This document shows, one piece after another, positions 8,250 through 15,701 of a stretch of DNA of 23,753 nucleotides. A program made the position numbers and the translations under genes. Where the stretch lies: the NCBI GenBank assembly GCA_040904745.1, contig JBBDSW010000149.1, positions 1 to 23,753 of the forward strand, written 5' to 3'. The stretch is from T1Sed10-7 sp040904745. GTDB lineage: Bacteria > Actinomycetota > Nitriliruptoria > Nitriliruptorales > Nitriliruptoraceae. The notes under the pieces were generated by a model. It saw nothing but the letters and a program-made list of their open reading frames with translations, ran no database searches and had not been told where the DNA came from. How positions within the stretch are numbered: position 1 is the stretch's first letter; each line of letters begins with the position of its first letter.

Positions 8250-9146
8250 CCGATGGCGCGACGAGCTGGCCGCAGGCTGGCTCGGACCCGTGACCGAGAG
8301 CCGGGCCGCGATCCAGCCGTCCCGCGAGCGGACCTCCTCGAGGCGTGCCCCGGCCGCGGTGAGCGCGTCCAGGGCGTCATCGCGCCGTCCCTCGGTGATG
8401 CCGCTCACGATCAGTTCGCTCCGGGTCACCGCGACGAGGTCGTCCGCCAGCGCGATGACGACATCGGTGACCAGGTTGGCGACCACGACCTCCGCCGGTG
8501 CTCGCAGGGCGTCCACGCTGCCGGTCGCCACTGCCACCTCGACGTGGTTGCGTCGGGCGTTGTCACGGGTGACGGCGACGGCGTCCTCGTCGATGTCGAC
8601 CCCGGTGGCCTCGGCCCCGCGGGCGGCCGCCGCGATGGCCAGGATCCCGCTGCCGCAACCGATGTCCGCCACCGTCCGTCCGGCGAGTCGGCCGGCGAGG
8701 TCGCGCGCGTCGAGCAGTTCGAGGCACAGCGCCGTGGTGGCGTGATGGCCGGTGCCGAACGCGCGACCGGGATCGAGGATCAGCGTGAGCTCGTCCTCCG
8801 CTGGCACGTGGGATGCCGCCAGCCACGTGGGGACGACGGCGATGCGGCCGGCACGGATCGGGGAGATCGTGGCCTTCCAGGCCTCCTGCCAATCGCGGTC
8901 GACCTCGACGCTCGTGGTCACCGTGCTCGGTGCCAGCTCGTCCACCAGCTTCGAGGCCGCAGCCAGGTCGGGCCCGGGGGCCGCGAACCATGCCACCGTG
9001 ACCCCGGGTCGTTCCCACACGCCGCTGGCCCCGAGGTGCCACAGGTGCGCGGCGACGACCTCACGCCGGTCGGGCCGGACGGGGATCTCCAGCCGCAGAG
9101 GCGGGTCGTCGGGCACGGGATCTCCCGCCGGAGGGTCGACGGACAT
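7455..9146 (-). CDS. prmA: Ribosomal protein L11 methyltransferase (PrmA) ORF reading through into a lipoprotein-like domain
   Basis: A 563-residue ORF. Residues 1 to about 285 are PrmA, which trimethylates ribosomal protein L11: an N-terminal substrate domain, D-W-Q-E-A-W-K near 85-91, F-G-T-G-H-H-A-T-T at 130-138, the SAM motif D-I-G-C-G-S-G-I-L at 161-169, D-I-D-E-D-A-V at 184-190, and A-N-L-V at 223-226. PrmA proteins normally stop near here, after a G-W-x-A-x-x-L strand (277-283). This ORF continues in frame through a basic stretch into a hydrophobic run and L-A-L-A-C (C318), then about 245 acidic, alanine-rich helical residues. No stop separates the parts, and no ATG, GTG or TTG lies between residue 285 and C318. 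ATG 9146 has no clear Shine-Dalgarno and sits 3 bases after a hairpin. A lost stop, a CTG-started second gene and a true fusion all remain possible. Confidence 0.85.
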   Translation of the reverse strand: MSVDPPAGDPVPDDPPLRLEIPVRPDRREVVAAHLWHLGASGVWERPGVTVAWFAAPGPDLAAASKLVDELAPSTVTTSVEVDRDWQEAWKATISPIRAGRIAVVPTWLAASHVPAEDELTLILDPGRAFGTGHHATTALCLELLDARDLAGRLAGRTVADIGCGSGILAIAAAARGAEATGVDIDEDAVAVTRDNARRNHVEVAVATGSVDALRAPAEVVVANLVTDVVIALADDLVAVTRSELIVSGITEGRRDDALDALTAAGARLEEVRSRDGWIAARLSVTGPSQPAASSSRHRLRRTSRAGIAILAVLALACSDGGVLGPGSDGPDGAADPSEEQGAAEPEASPEARALTTEVEGVLALVAEARTALAEAAEASTTQDLRSAAEDARVLLVSAGPDGPRALFPSQPSERSTSRDGEDALTDLLASARELDDPLGRDVLAALRDVVAGDLGAWELDAPGMVATAEEAAAQGAESGDLERATERVLTLSGEGTRAIGWTALATTTDDLELAQEAARSAAGHLEVVEIALSSTITDDDPAPEGGADDAEELGPPAPEDAP

Positions 9147-9149
9147 GGT

Positions 9150-9184
9150 GCGGCCCCGTGCGACGGGGGGACACACGGGGCCGC
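9150..9184 (-). promoter_or_regulatory. Perfect 11-bp inverted repeat just upstream of the prmA start
   Basis: Arms GCGGCCCCGTG (9150-9160) and CACGGGGCCGC (9174-9184) are exact reverse complements separated by 13 bases. In the prmA transcript the 3' arm ends three bases before the ATG, so the hairpin would cover the ribosome-landing region, where no free Shine-Dalgarno is visible. It could act as a translational control element or as a protein operator. There is no T-run, so it is not a standard terminator. Confidence 0.55.
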
Positions 9185-9208
9185 GGCAGCTCGAAGGCCG
9201 CCTCCTTG

Positions 9209-9238
9209 AGCCTACTGTGCTCCTCGTCGGCGTGTCCA
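9209..9238 (-). promoter_or_regulatory. Candidate prmA promoter
   Basis: On the minus strand TGGACA (9238-9233, one mismatch to the -35 consensus) is followed after 18 bases by TAGGCT (9214-9209), which fits the actinobacterial TANNNT -10 pattern. A start near 9202 would give a leader of about 55 bases that contains the 11-bp inverted repeat. Read by eye only. Confidence 0.35.
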
Positions 9239-9357
9239 CCGGAGCGCCGCACGTGCGGGCGCCCGGCGCGCTCCGGTGCACGCTGGGAGCGCTCGGCTGC
9301 CCCTGGCTACGCTGCCCGGTCCGCCGCTCCACGCCTCCTCGACCTCGTGAGTCTCCC

Positions 9358-10502
9358 GTGTCCGAGCACGTCCCGCCTGCGCCTGCGACCGCGTCCGCGC
9401 CTGCGACCGCGTCCGCGCCTGCGACCGCGTCCGNNNNNNNNNNNNNNNNNNNNNNNNNNNNNNNNNNNNNNNNNNNNNNNNNNNNNNNNNNNNNNNNNNN
9501 NNNNNNNNNNNNNNNNNNNNNNNNNNNNNNNNNGCGCCTGCGACCGCGTCCGCGCCTGCGACCGCGTCCGCGCCTGCGACCGCGTCCGAAGGACCGGCGA
9601 TCGAGGTCGTGGGCTTGACCAAGCGCTACGGGCACGTGAGGGCCGTGGCTGGGCTCGACCTGACCGTGGGGGTCGGCGAGACCATCGCCCTCCTGGGGCC
9701 GAACGGGGCCGGCAAGACGACCACGGTGGAGTGCTGCGAGGGGTACCGGGTCCCCGATGCCGGCTTCGTGCGGGTGCTCGGTCTCGACCCGCGACGTGAT
9801 GCCGCCAGGCTCAGGCCCTTCGTCGGGCTTATGCTCCAGGAGGGCGGCGTCTACCCGCTGGCCTACCCCGGCGAGGTGCTGCGGCTGTTCGCCTCCTTCT
9901 ACCGGGACCCGCGCGACCCGGGGGAGCTGCTGGAGCGGGTCGGGCTCCTCGGCGCCGAGCGCACCCGCTTCCGTGACCTCTCCGGCGGCCAGAAGCAGCG
10001 GCTCTCGCTGGCACTGGCGCTGGTCGGGCGACCGGCCGTCGTCTACCTCGACGAGCCGACCGCAGGGCTGGATGTCGCCGCGCGACGACGGACCTGGGAG
10101 CTCATCGCCGAGCTCCAGGCCGACCGCGTCACCGTCGTCCTCACCACCCACCTGCTGGACGAGGCCGAGGAGCTCGCCGACCGGGTCGCGATCATCGACC
10201 GGGGGGAGCTCGTGGCGCTCGGCACCCCGGCCGAGCTGACCCGCCGCGAGCATGCCAGCATCGAGTTCACGGCCCGCCCCGGTCTGGACGTCGCCGCGCT
10301 CGCGGCCAGGCTCGGGGTCCCCGTCCACGCCGGAGCGGCAGGCCACTACGTCCTCGCGGCGGACAACGACCCGGCCCTGATCGCTCGGCTGACCGCCTGG
10401 TTGGCGGAGCGGGACGAGCGGCTCGAGCTCCTGCGTGCCGGACGCTCCAGCCTCGAGGACGTCTTCCTGCGACTGACCAGCGACGCCGAGGTGGCTGGAT
10501 GA
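9358..10502 (+). CDS. ABC-2 type exporter ATP-binding protein with N-terminal (APATAS)n repeat; contains assembly gap
   Basis: The ATPase of an ABC-2 exporter. From A-I-E-V-V-G-L-T-K-R-Y-G (about 9597) onward it has all motifs: Walker A G-P-N-G-A-G-K-T (about 9696-9719), Q-loop M-L-Q-E-G-G, signature L-S-G-G-Q (9978-9992), Walker B V-V-Y-L-D-E-P, and H-loop T-T-H-L-L-D-E-A-E-E. The first strand of the domain is joined in frame to six-residue APATAS repeats on both sides of the N run. GTG 9358 (M-S-E-H-V-P-P then the repeats) is the likely start, in the same codon phase relative to the repeat as the copies after the gap. The N run breaks the frame only because its length is arbitrary. True length is unknown. 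If the start were GTG 9609 the first beta strand would be lost. It overlaps the permease gene (ATGA). Confidence 0.8.
9379..9587 (+). repeat. 18-bp tandem repeat array spanning an assembly gap
   Basis: The unit GCGCCTGCGACCGCGTCC is present in three perfect copies before the gap (9379-9396, 9397-9414, 9415-9432, plus one base) and three after it (9534-9551, 9552-9569, 9570-9587). All copies are identical. In the ATPase frame it encodes Ala-Pro-Ala-Thr-Ala-Ser. Because the unit is a multiple of three, copy-number change keeps the frame. The total copy number is hidden by the gap. Confidence 0.95.
9434..9533. other. Assembly gap (100 N)
   Basis: Exactly 100 unknown bases, a typical placeholder. 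If the 18-bp repeat runs unbroken across the gap, the missing length must be 17 plus a multiple of 18, which 100 is not; the size is therefore probably not measured. The gap very likely arose because reads could not span the identical repeat units. Confidence 0.97.
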
Positions 10503-11281
10503 CGCGCCCTGCCGCAGCCACGGGAGAGCACACCCGGGACCGGCGCACGCCGTGGGTCCGCGCCACCCGTGCCCAGGCCGTCATGGAGCTCAAGCTCCTG
10601 GTGCGTTCGGCCGAGAGCCTCCTGGTCACGCTCGGGATCCCGCTCGGCGTCCTGGTGTTCTTCTCGGTGGTCGACGTCCTGCCCACCGGGGAGGGGGATG
10701 CGGTCGACTTCCTGGTACCGGGCGTGCTCGCCATCTCGGTGATCGCCACGGGGTTGGTCGCCGTCTCGATCCAGACCGCGTTCGAGCGCAAGTACGCGGT
10801 GCTGAAGCGCCTCGGGGGCACCCCCTTGTCGCGCACGGCCTTCCTCGTGGCCAAGGCACTGGCCGTCACCGCGCTGCTGCTGGTCCAGACCGGGCTCGTG
10901 CTGGTGATCGCCACGTTCGGGCTCGGGTGGTCGCCCAGCGGTGGCTTGGTGCTGGCGCCGCTGCTGGTGCTCCTGGGCGCTTTCACCGCGACGACGCTCG
11001 GCCTGCTGTTGGCCGGGACCCTGCGTGCCGAGGCGACCCTGGCCGCCTCCAACGGGCTGTTCCTCGTGTTGCTGGCGGTCAGCGGCGTCACCTTCGACGC
11101 CCAGACGCTCCCGGAACCGCTCGCGCTGGCCGGTGCGCTGCTGCCCATGGGTGCGCTCGGGCGGGCGCTGTCATCCGCCCTCGGCGGGGACGGTCTGGAC
11201 CTGGTGTCGACGGTCGCGCTGGCTGGCTGGGGTCTGGCGGCCCTGCTCGTCGCGGGTCGAACGTTCCGGTGGGAGCCGTAG
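10499..11281 (+). CDS. ABC-2 type transporter permease
   Basis: A 260-residue membrane protein with six hydrophobic segments: about 40-58, 74-94, 116-140, 147-170, 178-196 and 235-252. Between the second and third is E-R-K-Y-A-V-L-K-R-L-G-G-T-P-L-S-R, the coupling-helix pattern of ABC-2 (DrrB/NodJ-type) permeases. The ATG overlaps the stop of the ATPase gene, so the two form one exporter. In mycobacteria and relatives an ABC-2 ATPase/permease pair sits beside ctaA and ctaB (the Rv1456c-Rv1458c neighbourhood). Here the pair directly precedes coxB, which suggests, without proof, a role in oxidase or heme assembly rather than drug export. Confidence 0.85.
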   Translation: MTRPAAATGEHTRDRRTPWVRATRAQAVMELKLLVRSAESLLVTLGIPLGVLVFFSVVDVLPTGEGDAVDFLVPGVLAISVIATGLVAVSIQTAFERKYAVLKRLGGTPLSRTAFLVAKALAVTALLLVQTGLVLVIATFGLGWSPSGGLVLAPLLVLLGAFTATTLGLLLAGTLRAEATLAASNGLFLVLLAVSGVTFDAQTLPEPLALAGALLPMGALGRALSSALGGDGLDLVSTVALAGWGLAALLVAGRTFRWEP

Positions 11282-11299
11282 GGCCCTATGACTAGGGCC
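11282..11299. promoter_or_regulatory. Perfect 7-bp inverted repeat after the ABC permease gene
   Basis: GGCCCTA (11282-11288), TGAC loop, TAGGGCC (11293-11299), beginning at the base after the permease stop codon. It would fold as a 7-bp stem with a 4-base loop. There is no following T-run, so it may be a weak or factor-assisted terminator separating the ABC pair from the oxidase operon, or an operator. The remaining 220 bases to coxB show only a weak TACTCT -10-like site at 11330-11335. Confidence 0.4.
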
Positions 11300-11523
11300 G
11301 TCGGTTGGGAATCACCCCGGCCGAACGGCTACTCTCCGCGCTCCAGGTGGGTTGTCCGCGACCCGTCGAGCCTCTCCACGGGACCAGCGCGCCACCGGGC
11401 GCAGTCTGCCGGTGGTGGGGCGTGAGCAGCGGTGTTCCTGGCTCCCACGTTCACGGGGTCCGGGACCGAGGATGGCCGTCACAGGGCTCCCACGAGCGAG
11501 CCCACCGACCAGGAGACGACACG

Positions 11524-12624
11524 TTGCGCGAGCACCCTGTTGTGCGTCGGAGCACCCGTCGCCGGAGCCCGCTCAGCCTCGGTGTCCTGCTCCTCGGTGC
11601 GGTCGTCCTCGCTGCCTGCGGCGATGCCGAACAGAACGCGCTCGACCCGGCCGGCCCGTTCGCCCAGCTGCCGCACGACCTGATCGTCCCGGTCGCCTGG
11701 ATCGCGCTGGCCGTGTTCATCCTGGTGCAGGGGCTGATCGTCTTCTCGGTCATCCGGTTCCGGACCCGCAAGGACGATGACGGGTCGCTGCCCACGCAGG
11801 TCCACGGCAACACCCGGCTGGAGATCGTCTGGACCGTGATCCCCGCCCTGATCCTCGCCGTGATCGCCGTGCCGACCGTGCAGGGCATCTTCGAGGTCAT
11901 GGAGGAGCCGGACGATGCGTTGAAGGTCGAGGTCGTCGGGCATCGGTGGTGGTTCGAGTACTACTACCCGGACTACGACATCTACACCGCGAACGAGCTG
12001 TTCATCCCGACGGACCGGCCGATCCGGCTCGAGATGACGGCCGCCGATCTCGTCCGCTCGCCCGACCAGGCCGTCATCCACTCCTTCTGGGTGCCCCGCC
12101 TCGGTGGCAAGCAGGATCTGGCCCCCGGGCAGACCACGCACCTCAACATCCAGGCGGACGACCCGGGCCGCTACCTCGGCCAGTGCGCCGAGTACTGCGG
12201 GCTCTCCCACGCCAACATGCGCATCCGGGTCGAGGCGCTGGAGCCGGGCGACTTCGAGGCCTGGGTCGAGGAGCAGAGCACGCCTGCCGCCACCCCGGCG
12301 GACGGCACACTGGCCGCCGACGGCCGCGAACTCTTCGGTGACCTCGGCGACGGTCGTCCCGCCTGCGCCTCCTGCCACCAGGTGTATGAGGAGGGTGGGA
12401 ACCGCTCCGCCGGGCAGGGGCCGGACCTCACGCATCTGCTGAGCCGGGAGGAGTTCGCCGGCGCGATCGCCGACCTCTCCGAGGAGAACCTCCGTCAGTG
12501 GCTCGCCGATCCGAACTCGATCAAGCCGATGCAGTACGACACCACGGGCATCGGGATGCCCAACCTCGATCTCAGTGAGGACGAGCTGGACGCGTTGGTC
12601 GCGTACCTGCTCAGCCTCGACTGA
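11524..12624 (+). CDS. ctaC: Cytochrome c oxidase subunit II fused to cytochrome c (caa3 type), lipoprotein
   Basis: A 366-residue electron-entry subunit of a caa3 oxidase. A basic head and lipobox L-A-A-C (C32) indicate a lipid-anchored N-terminus. Two TMs follow (about 52-75 and 101-120). The cupredoxin domain carries the CuA ligands H186 (H-S-F-W) and C221-A-E-Y-C225-x3-H229-x2-M232. A C-terminal class I cytochrome c domain has C281-A-S-C284-H285 with M345 (G-M-P-N-L) as likely axial ligand. Electrons would pass from heme c to CuA to subunit I. TTG at 11524 was chosen because AGGAG sits 8 bases upstream and the signal peptide begins right after; the longer in-frame extension to 11305 is not protein-like. 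It is the first gene of the oxidase operon. Confidence 0.95.
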   Translation: MREHPVVRRSTRRRSPLSLGVLLLGAVVLAACGDAEQNALDPAGPFAQLPHDLIVPVAWIALAVFILVQGLIVFSVIRFRTRKDDDGSLPTQVHGNTRLEIVWTVIPALILAVIAVPTVQGIFEVMEEPDDALKVEVVGHRWWFEYYYPDYDIYTANELFIPTDRPIRLEMTAADLVRSPDQAVIHSFWVPRLGGKQDLAPGQTTHLNIQADDPGRYLGQCAEYCGLSHANMRIRVEALEPGDFEAWVEEQSTPAATPADGTLAADGRELFGDLGDGRPACASCHQVYEEGGNRSAGQGPDLTHLLSREEFAGAIADLSEENLRQWLADPNSIKPMQYDTTGIGMPNLDLSEDELDALVAYLLSLD

Positions 12625-12686
12625 CGACCAGGGGCATCCTCCGCCCTCAGGGGCACCTCACCGAGAGCCAGCCAGGAGACACCTCG

Positions 12687-14618
12687 ATGTCGACCAGCAC
12701 CGCGGAGCGCACCGGCTACACCGGTCGACCGTCCCGCCGCGACGGCTTCGTCGGGTGGATCACGACGACCGATCACAAGAAGATCGGGATCATGTACCTC
12801 GTGACCACCCTCGTGTTCTTCACCCTGGGCGGTCTCGAGTCGGGCTTCATCCGCTGGCAGCTCGCCCAGGCCGAGCAGACCGTCCTCACCGAGGAGGTCT
12901 ACAACCAGTTCTTCACGATGCACGGCATCACGATGGTGTTCCTCGTCGTGATGCCCATGTCGGCCGCCTTCTTCAACTACCTCATCCCGCTGATGATCGG
13001 CGCGCGGGACGTCGCCTTCCCGCGGCTGAACGCGTTCAGCTACTGGGTCTACCTGTTCGGCGGGCTGTTCCTCTACAGCTCCTTCCTCCTCGGTGGCGCG
13101 CCGAACGGCAGCTGGGTCGGCTACGTCCCGCTGTCGACCGACGCGGTGTCGAACATGAACTTCTACGCCGTCGGGATCAACTTCCTCGGGATCTCCTCGC
13201 TGGCGGCGGCCGTCAACTTCATCGTCACCATCCTGAACATGCGTGCGCCGGGCATGACGTTCATGCGGCTGCCCGTGTTCATCTGGATGGCACTGGTCAC
13301 CAACTTCCTGCTGCTGTTCGCGCTGCCGATCATCGCCGTCGCGCTGTTCATGCTGAACATCGATGCGGTGTTCGGGGGGCAGTTCTTCGAGCCGGCGACG
13401 GGTGGGGACCCGATCCTCTACCAGCATCTGTTCTGGTTGTTCGGACATCCCGAGGTCTACATCATGGTCCTGCCGGCGATGGGGATCATCTCCGAGATCC
13501 TGCCCGTCGGCGCTCGCAAGCCCCTGTTCGGCTACGCCGCGGTCGTGTTCGCCGGGGCGGCCATCGGGTTCATCGGGTTCGGCGTGTGGGCCCACCACAT
13601 GTTCACCTCGGCGATCGGGCCGGTCGCCCGGTCCGCGTTCGCCCTGACGACGATGTTCATCGCCGTGCCCACCGGCATCAAGATCTTCAACTGGGTGTTC
13701 ACGATGTGGGGCGGGAAGCTGCGCTTCACGACCCCGATGCTGTTCTCGATCGGGTTCATCTCGATGTTCACGATCGGCGGGCTCTCCGGCGTCACCCACG
13801 CGATCGTCCCGCACAACGCCCAGCAGCACGACACCTACTACGTCGTCGCCCACTTCCACTACGTGCTCTTCGGCGGCGCACTGTTCGGCCTGATCGCCGG
13901 GATCTACTACTGGTTCCCGAAGGTCACCGGCAAGCTCATGAGCGAGAAGCTCGGCAAGGTGCACTTCTGGACCTGGCTGCTCGGGTTCAACCTGACCTTC
14001 GGGCCGATGCACCTCTCCGGCCTGCTCGGGCAGCCGCGGCGCACCGCCGTGCTCCCGGAGGAGCTCGGTGGCACGGTCGAGCTCTACAACCTGTTGTCCT
14101 CGATCGGCTACCTGGTCCTGTTCGGCTCCGCCCTGGTCTTCCTCTACAACCTGATCCGCTCGTTGCGCTCCGGCGAGGCGTCCGGGGACGATCCGTGGGA
14201 CGCCCGGACCCTCGAGTGGCTCACGCCGTCCCCGACGCCGCACGAGAACTTCCACACGATCCCGACCGTCACCCATCGCGATGAGTTCTGGCACCGCAAG
14301 TACGCCGAGGACGAGGCCGGCAAGGCGATCCGCGTCCCGGCCGGTGCGGCGGAGGACCATGACGCCGAGGCATCCCACGACGAGCACATCCACATGCCGG
14401 ACCCGTCCTACTGGCCGCTGGTCCAGACGCTCGGTTTCTTCCCGCTCGGCTACGGCCTCGCGTTCGGCACCTTCTGGCTGATCGGTCTCGGCGTGGTATG
14501 GCTCGTGATCGGGACCTACGGCTGGATCATCGAGCCCGTGGCCGAGGGCGATGACGACGATCCCGGCGAGTTGACACCGACGAGCACCGGCGCCACGGCA
14601 GGTGCCGCGTCCCACTGA
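12687..14618 (+). CDS. ctaD: Cytochrome c oxidase subunit I with C-terminal two-TM extension
   Basis: A 643-residue catalytic subunit that reduces O2 to water and pumps protons. The low-spin heme a ligands are H79 and H391; the heme a3 ligand is H389 (A-H-F-H-Y). CuB ligands are H254, H303 and H304, with Y258 and E256 in G-H-P-E-V-Y, marking an A1-type enzyme. The K-channel lysine is K332 in V-P-T-G-I-K, and D108 in I-G-A-R-D-V-A-F-P-R-L-N lies at the D-channel entrance. The usual G-G-F-G-N is A-A-F-F-N here. After the 12-TM core and a histidine/acidic linker (about 500-575), two more hydrophobic segments (about 577-595 and 598-615) form an extra hairpin. AGGAGA precedes the ATG. Its place in the operon is between ctaC and ctaE. 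Confidence 0.96.
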   Translation: MSTSTAERTGYTGRPSRRDGFVGWITTTDHKKIGIMYLVTTLVFFTLGGLESGFIRWQLAQAEQTVLTEEVYNQFFTMHGITMVFLVVMPMSAAFFNYLIPLMIGARDVAFPRLNAFSYWVYLFGGLFLYSSFLLGGAPNGSWVGYVPLSTDAVSNMNFYAVGINFLGISSLAAAVNFIVTILNMRAPGMTFMRLPVFIWMALVTNFLLLFALPIIAVALFMLNIDAVFGGQFFEPATGGDPILYQHLFWLFGHPEVYIMVLPAMGIISEILPVGARKPLFGYAAVVFAGAAIGFIGFGVWAHHMFTSAIGPVARSAFALTTMFIAVPTGIKIFNWVFTMWGGKLRFTTPMLFSIGFISMFTIGGLSGVTHAIVPHNAQQHDTYYVVAHFHYVLFGGALFGLIAGIYYWFPKVTGKLMSEKLGKVHFWTWLLGFNLTFGPMHLSGLLGQPRRTAVLPEELGGTVELYNLLSSIGYLVLFGSALVFLYNLIRSLRSGEASGDDPWDARTLEWLTPSPTPHENFHTIPTVTHRDEFWHRKYAEDEAGKAIRVPAGAAEDHDAEASHDEHIHMPDPSYWPLVQTLGFFPLGYGLAFGTFWLIGLGVVWLVIGTYGWIIEPVAEGDDDDPGELTPTSTGATAGAASH

Positions 14619-14713
14619 CCACGACGACGAGCCCGCGACGCCACGCGGGGGGATGCGCCCGACGGGCGTGACGGGAGCGCCCGCCGGACCGGGTGCACGA
14701 GGAGGCGAGTCAC

Positions 14714-15307
14714 GTGGCCACCGAAGCAGCGACGACGACGCTCGGGCTCGATCACCGCAAGCTGGGGATGTGGACCTTCCTCGGCTCGGAGTTCCTGTTC
14801 TTCGGCGCGTTCATCTCCACCTACCTGCTCTACCTCGACGCGACGGCGGATGGGCCCGGGGTCGCGATCTTCGACATCCCCTTCACGTCGATCAGTTCGT
14901 TCGTGCTGCTGATGAGTTCGCTGACGATGGTGCTCGCTCACCATGCCCACACCAAGGGGGACCTGCGGCGGATGCGGCTGTGGATCCTCGCGACCGCCGG
15001 GCAGGGGGCGGTGTTCCTCGGTGGGCAGGTCTTCGAGTTCAGCGTGTTCTTCCGTGAGGGGATGGCGCTCTCGACCTCGCCCTTCGCCTCGTCCTTCTAC
15101 GTGCTCACCGGGTTCCACGGCCTCCACGTGTTCGTCGGCATCCTCCTGCTGTCCAGCCTCTACGTCCTGTCGCTGACGGGGAAGATCAAGCCGAACCAGT
15201 CACTGAAGACCGAGATGATCGGGCTGTACTGGCACTTCGTCGACATCATCTGGGTGGTCATCTTCACCGTCGTCTACCTGATCCCGGAGATCGCCGTCGG
15301 CAGTTGA
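14714..15307 (+). CDS. ctaE: Cytochrome c oxidase subunit III
   Basis: A 197-residue, five-TM form of subunit III, the short version common in actinobacteria that lacks the first two helices of the mitochondrial type. Conserved features are W-T-F-L-G-S-E-F-L-F-F-G-A-F in the first helix, F-Y-V-L-T-G-F-H-G-L-H-V in the fourth, and L-Y-W-H-F-V-D-I-I-W-V-V-I-F in the last. The subunit stabilises subunit I and sustains proton uptake. GTG at 14714 was chosen because GAGGAGG lies 8 bases upstream; an in-frame GTG seven codons earlier lies before that site. Confidence 0.94.
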   Translation: MATEAATTTLGLDHRKLGMWTFLGSEFLFFGAFISTYLLYLDATADGPGVAIFDIPFTSISSFVLLMSSLTMVLAHHAHTKGDLRRMRLWILATAGQGAVFLGGQVFEFSVFFREGMALSTSPFASSFYVLTGFHGLHVFVGILLLSSLYVLSLTGKIKPNQSLKTEMIGLYWHFVDIIWVVIFTVVYLIPEIAVGS

Positions 15308-15334
15308 TGCCGGCCGCGGAGGAGACCCCGCACC

Positions 15335-15667
15335 ATGAGCAGCACCGAGGCGCCCGAGACCGGGCAGCACGCCGACGCACACGATGCGCACCCGACCCCG
15401 CGCGAGTACGTGCACATCGCCGTGGTCCTCGCCGTCCTGACCGCGCTGGAGGTCTCGACCTACTTCGTCGACTTCGGCGCGCTGGCGATCCCGATGCTCA
15501 TCGTGCTGATGGCCATCAAGTTCCTGTACGTGGCCGGCTGGTTCATGCATCTGAAGTTCGACTCGCCGGTGTTCAAGCGGTTGATGGGCACCGGGCTCTC
15601 CTTCGCCCTCGTCCTCTACGCGGTCGTCGCGCTCGTGACCCTCTTCGACCACGCCCCGAGCGTGTAG
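15335..15667 (+). CDS. Cytochrome c oxidase subunit IV family protein
   Basis: A 110-residue protein with a histidine-rich hydrophilic head (about 1-24) and three hydrophobic segments (about 26-44, 50-70 and 84-104). F-L-Y-V-A-G-W-F-M-H-L-K-F-D near 63-76 is the signature of the bacterial COX IV (CyoD/CtaF-like, PF03626) family. The subunit is accessory and helps assemble or stabilise the oxidase. GGAGGAG precedes the ATG with good spacing, and the gene follows ctaE by 27 bases. Confident from both motif and operon position. Confidence 0.9.
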   Translation: MSSTEAPETGQHADAHDAHPTPREYVHIAVVLAVLTALEVSTYFVDFGALAIPMLIVLMAIKFLYVAGWFMHLKFDSPVFKRLMGTGLSFALVLYAVVALVTLFDHAPSV

Positions 15668-15701
15668 GCCCGGTGCCCCCCAATGATCCTGTGAGGCGGA
15701 T

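Noticed and set aside
6133..8745. An 870-codon plus-strand open frame opposite the methyltransferase genes
   Set aside because: It is low-complexity, antisense to clear RumA/TrmA and PrmA motifs, and shows no domain; a GC-bias artefact.
9379..9587. CRISPR array
   Set aside because: The 18-bp units are contiguous with no spacers and encode a regular peptide in frame with the ATPase.
9147..10346. Long minus-strand open frame continuing upstream of prmA across the repeat and gap, opposite the ABC ATPase
   Set aside because: It is the antisense shadow of a well-supported ATPase gene, kept open by GC-rich codon bias and by N bases; no protein family is visible.
11305..11523. N-terminal extension of CoxB in the same open frame
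   Set aside because: AGGAG with good spacing marks TTG 11524, and a lipoprotein signal peptide begins there; the upstream residues have no membrane or secretion character.
14656..14668. CGCCC-GAC-GGGCG stem between ctaD and ctaE
   Set aside because: A five-bp stem is expected by chance in sequence this GC-rich; no terminator or processing feature supports it.
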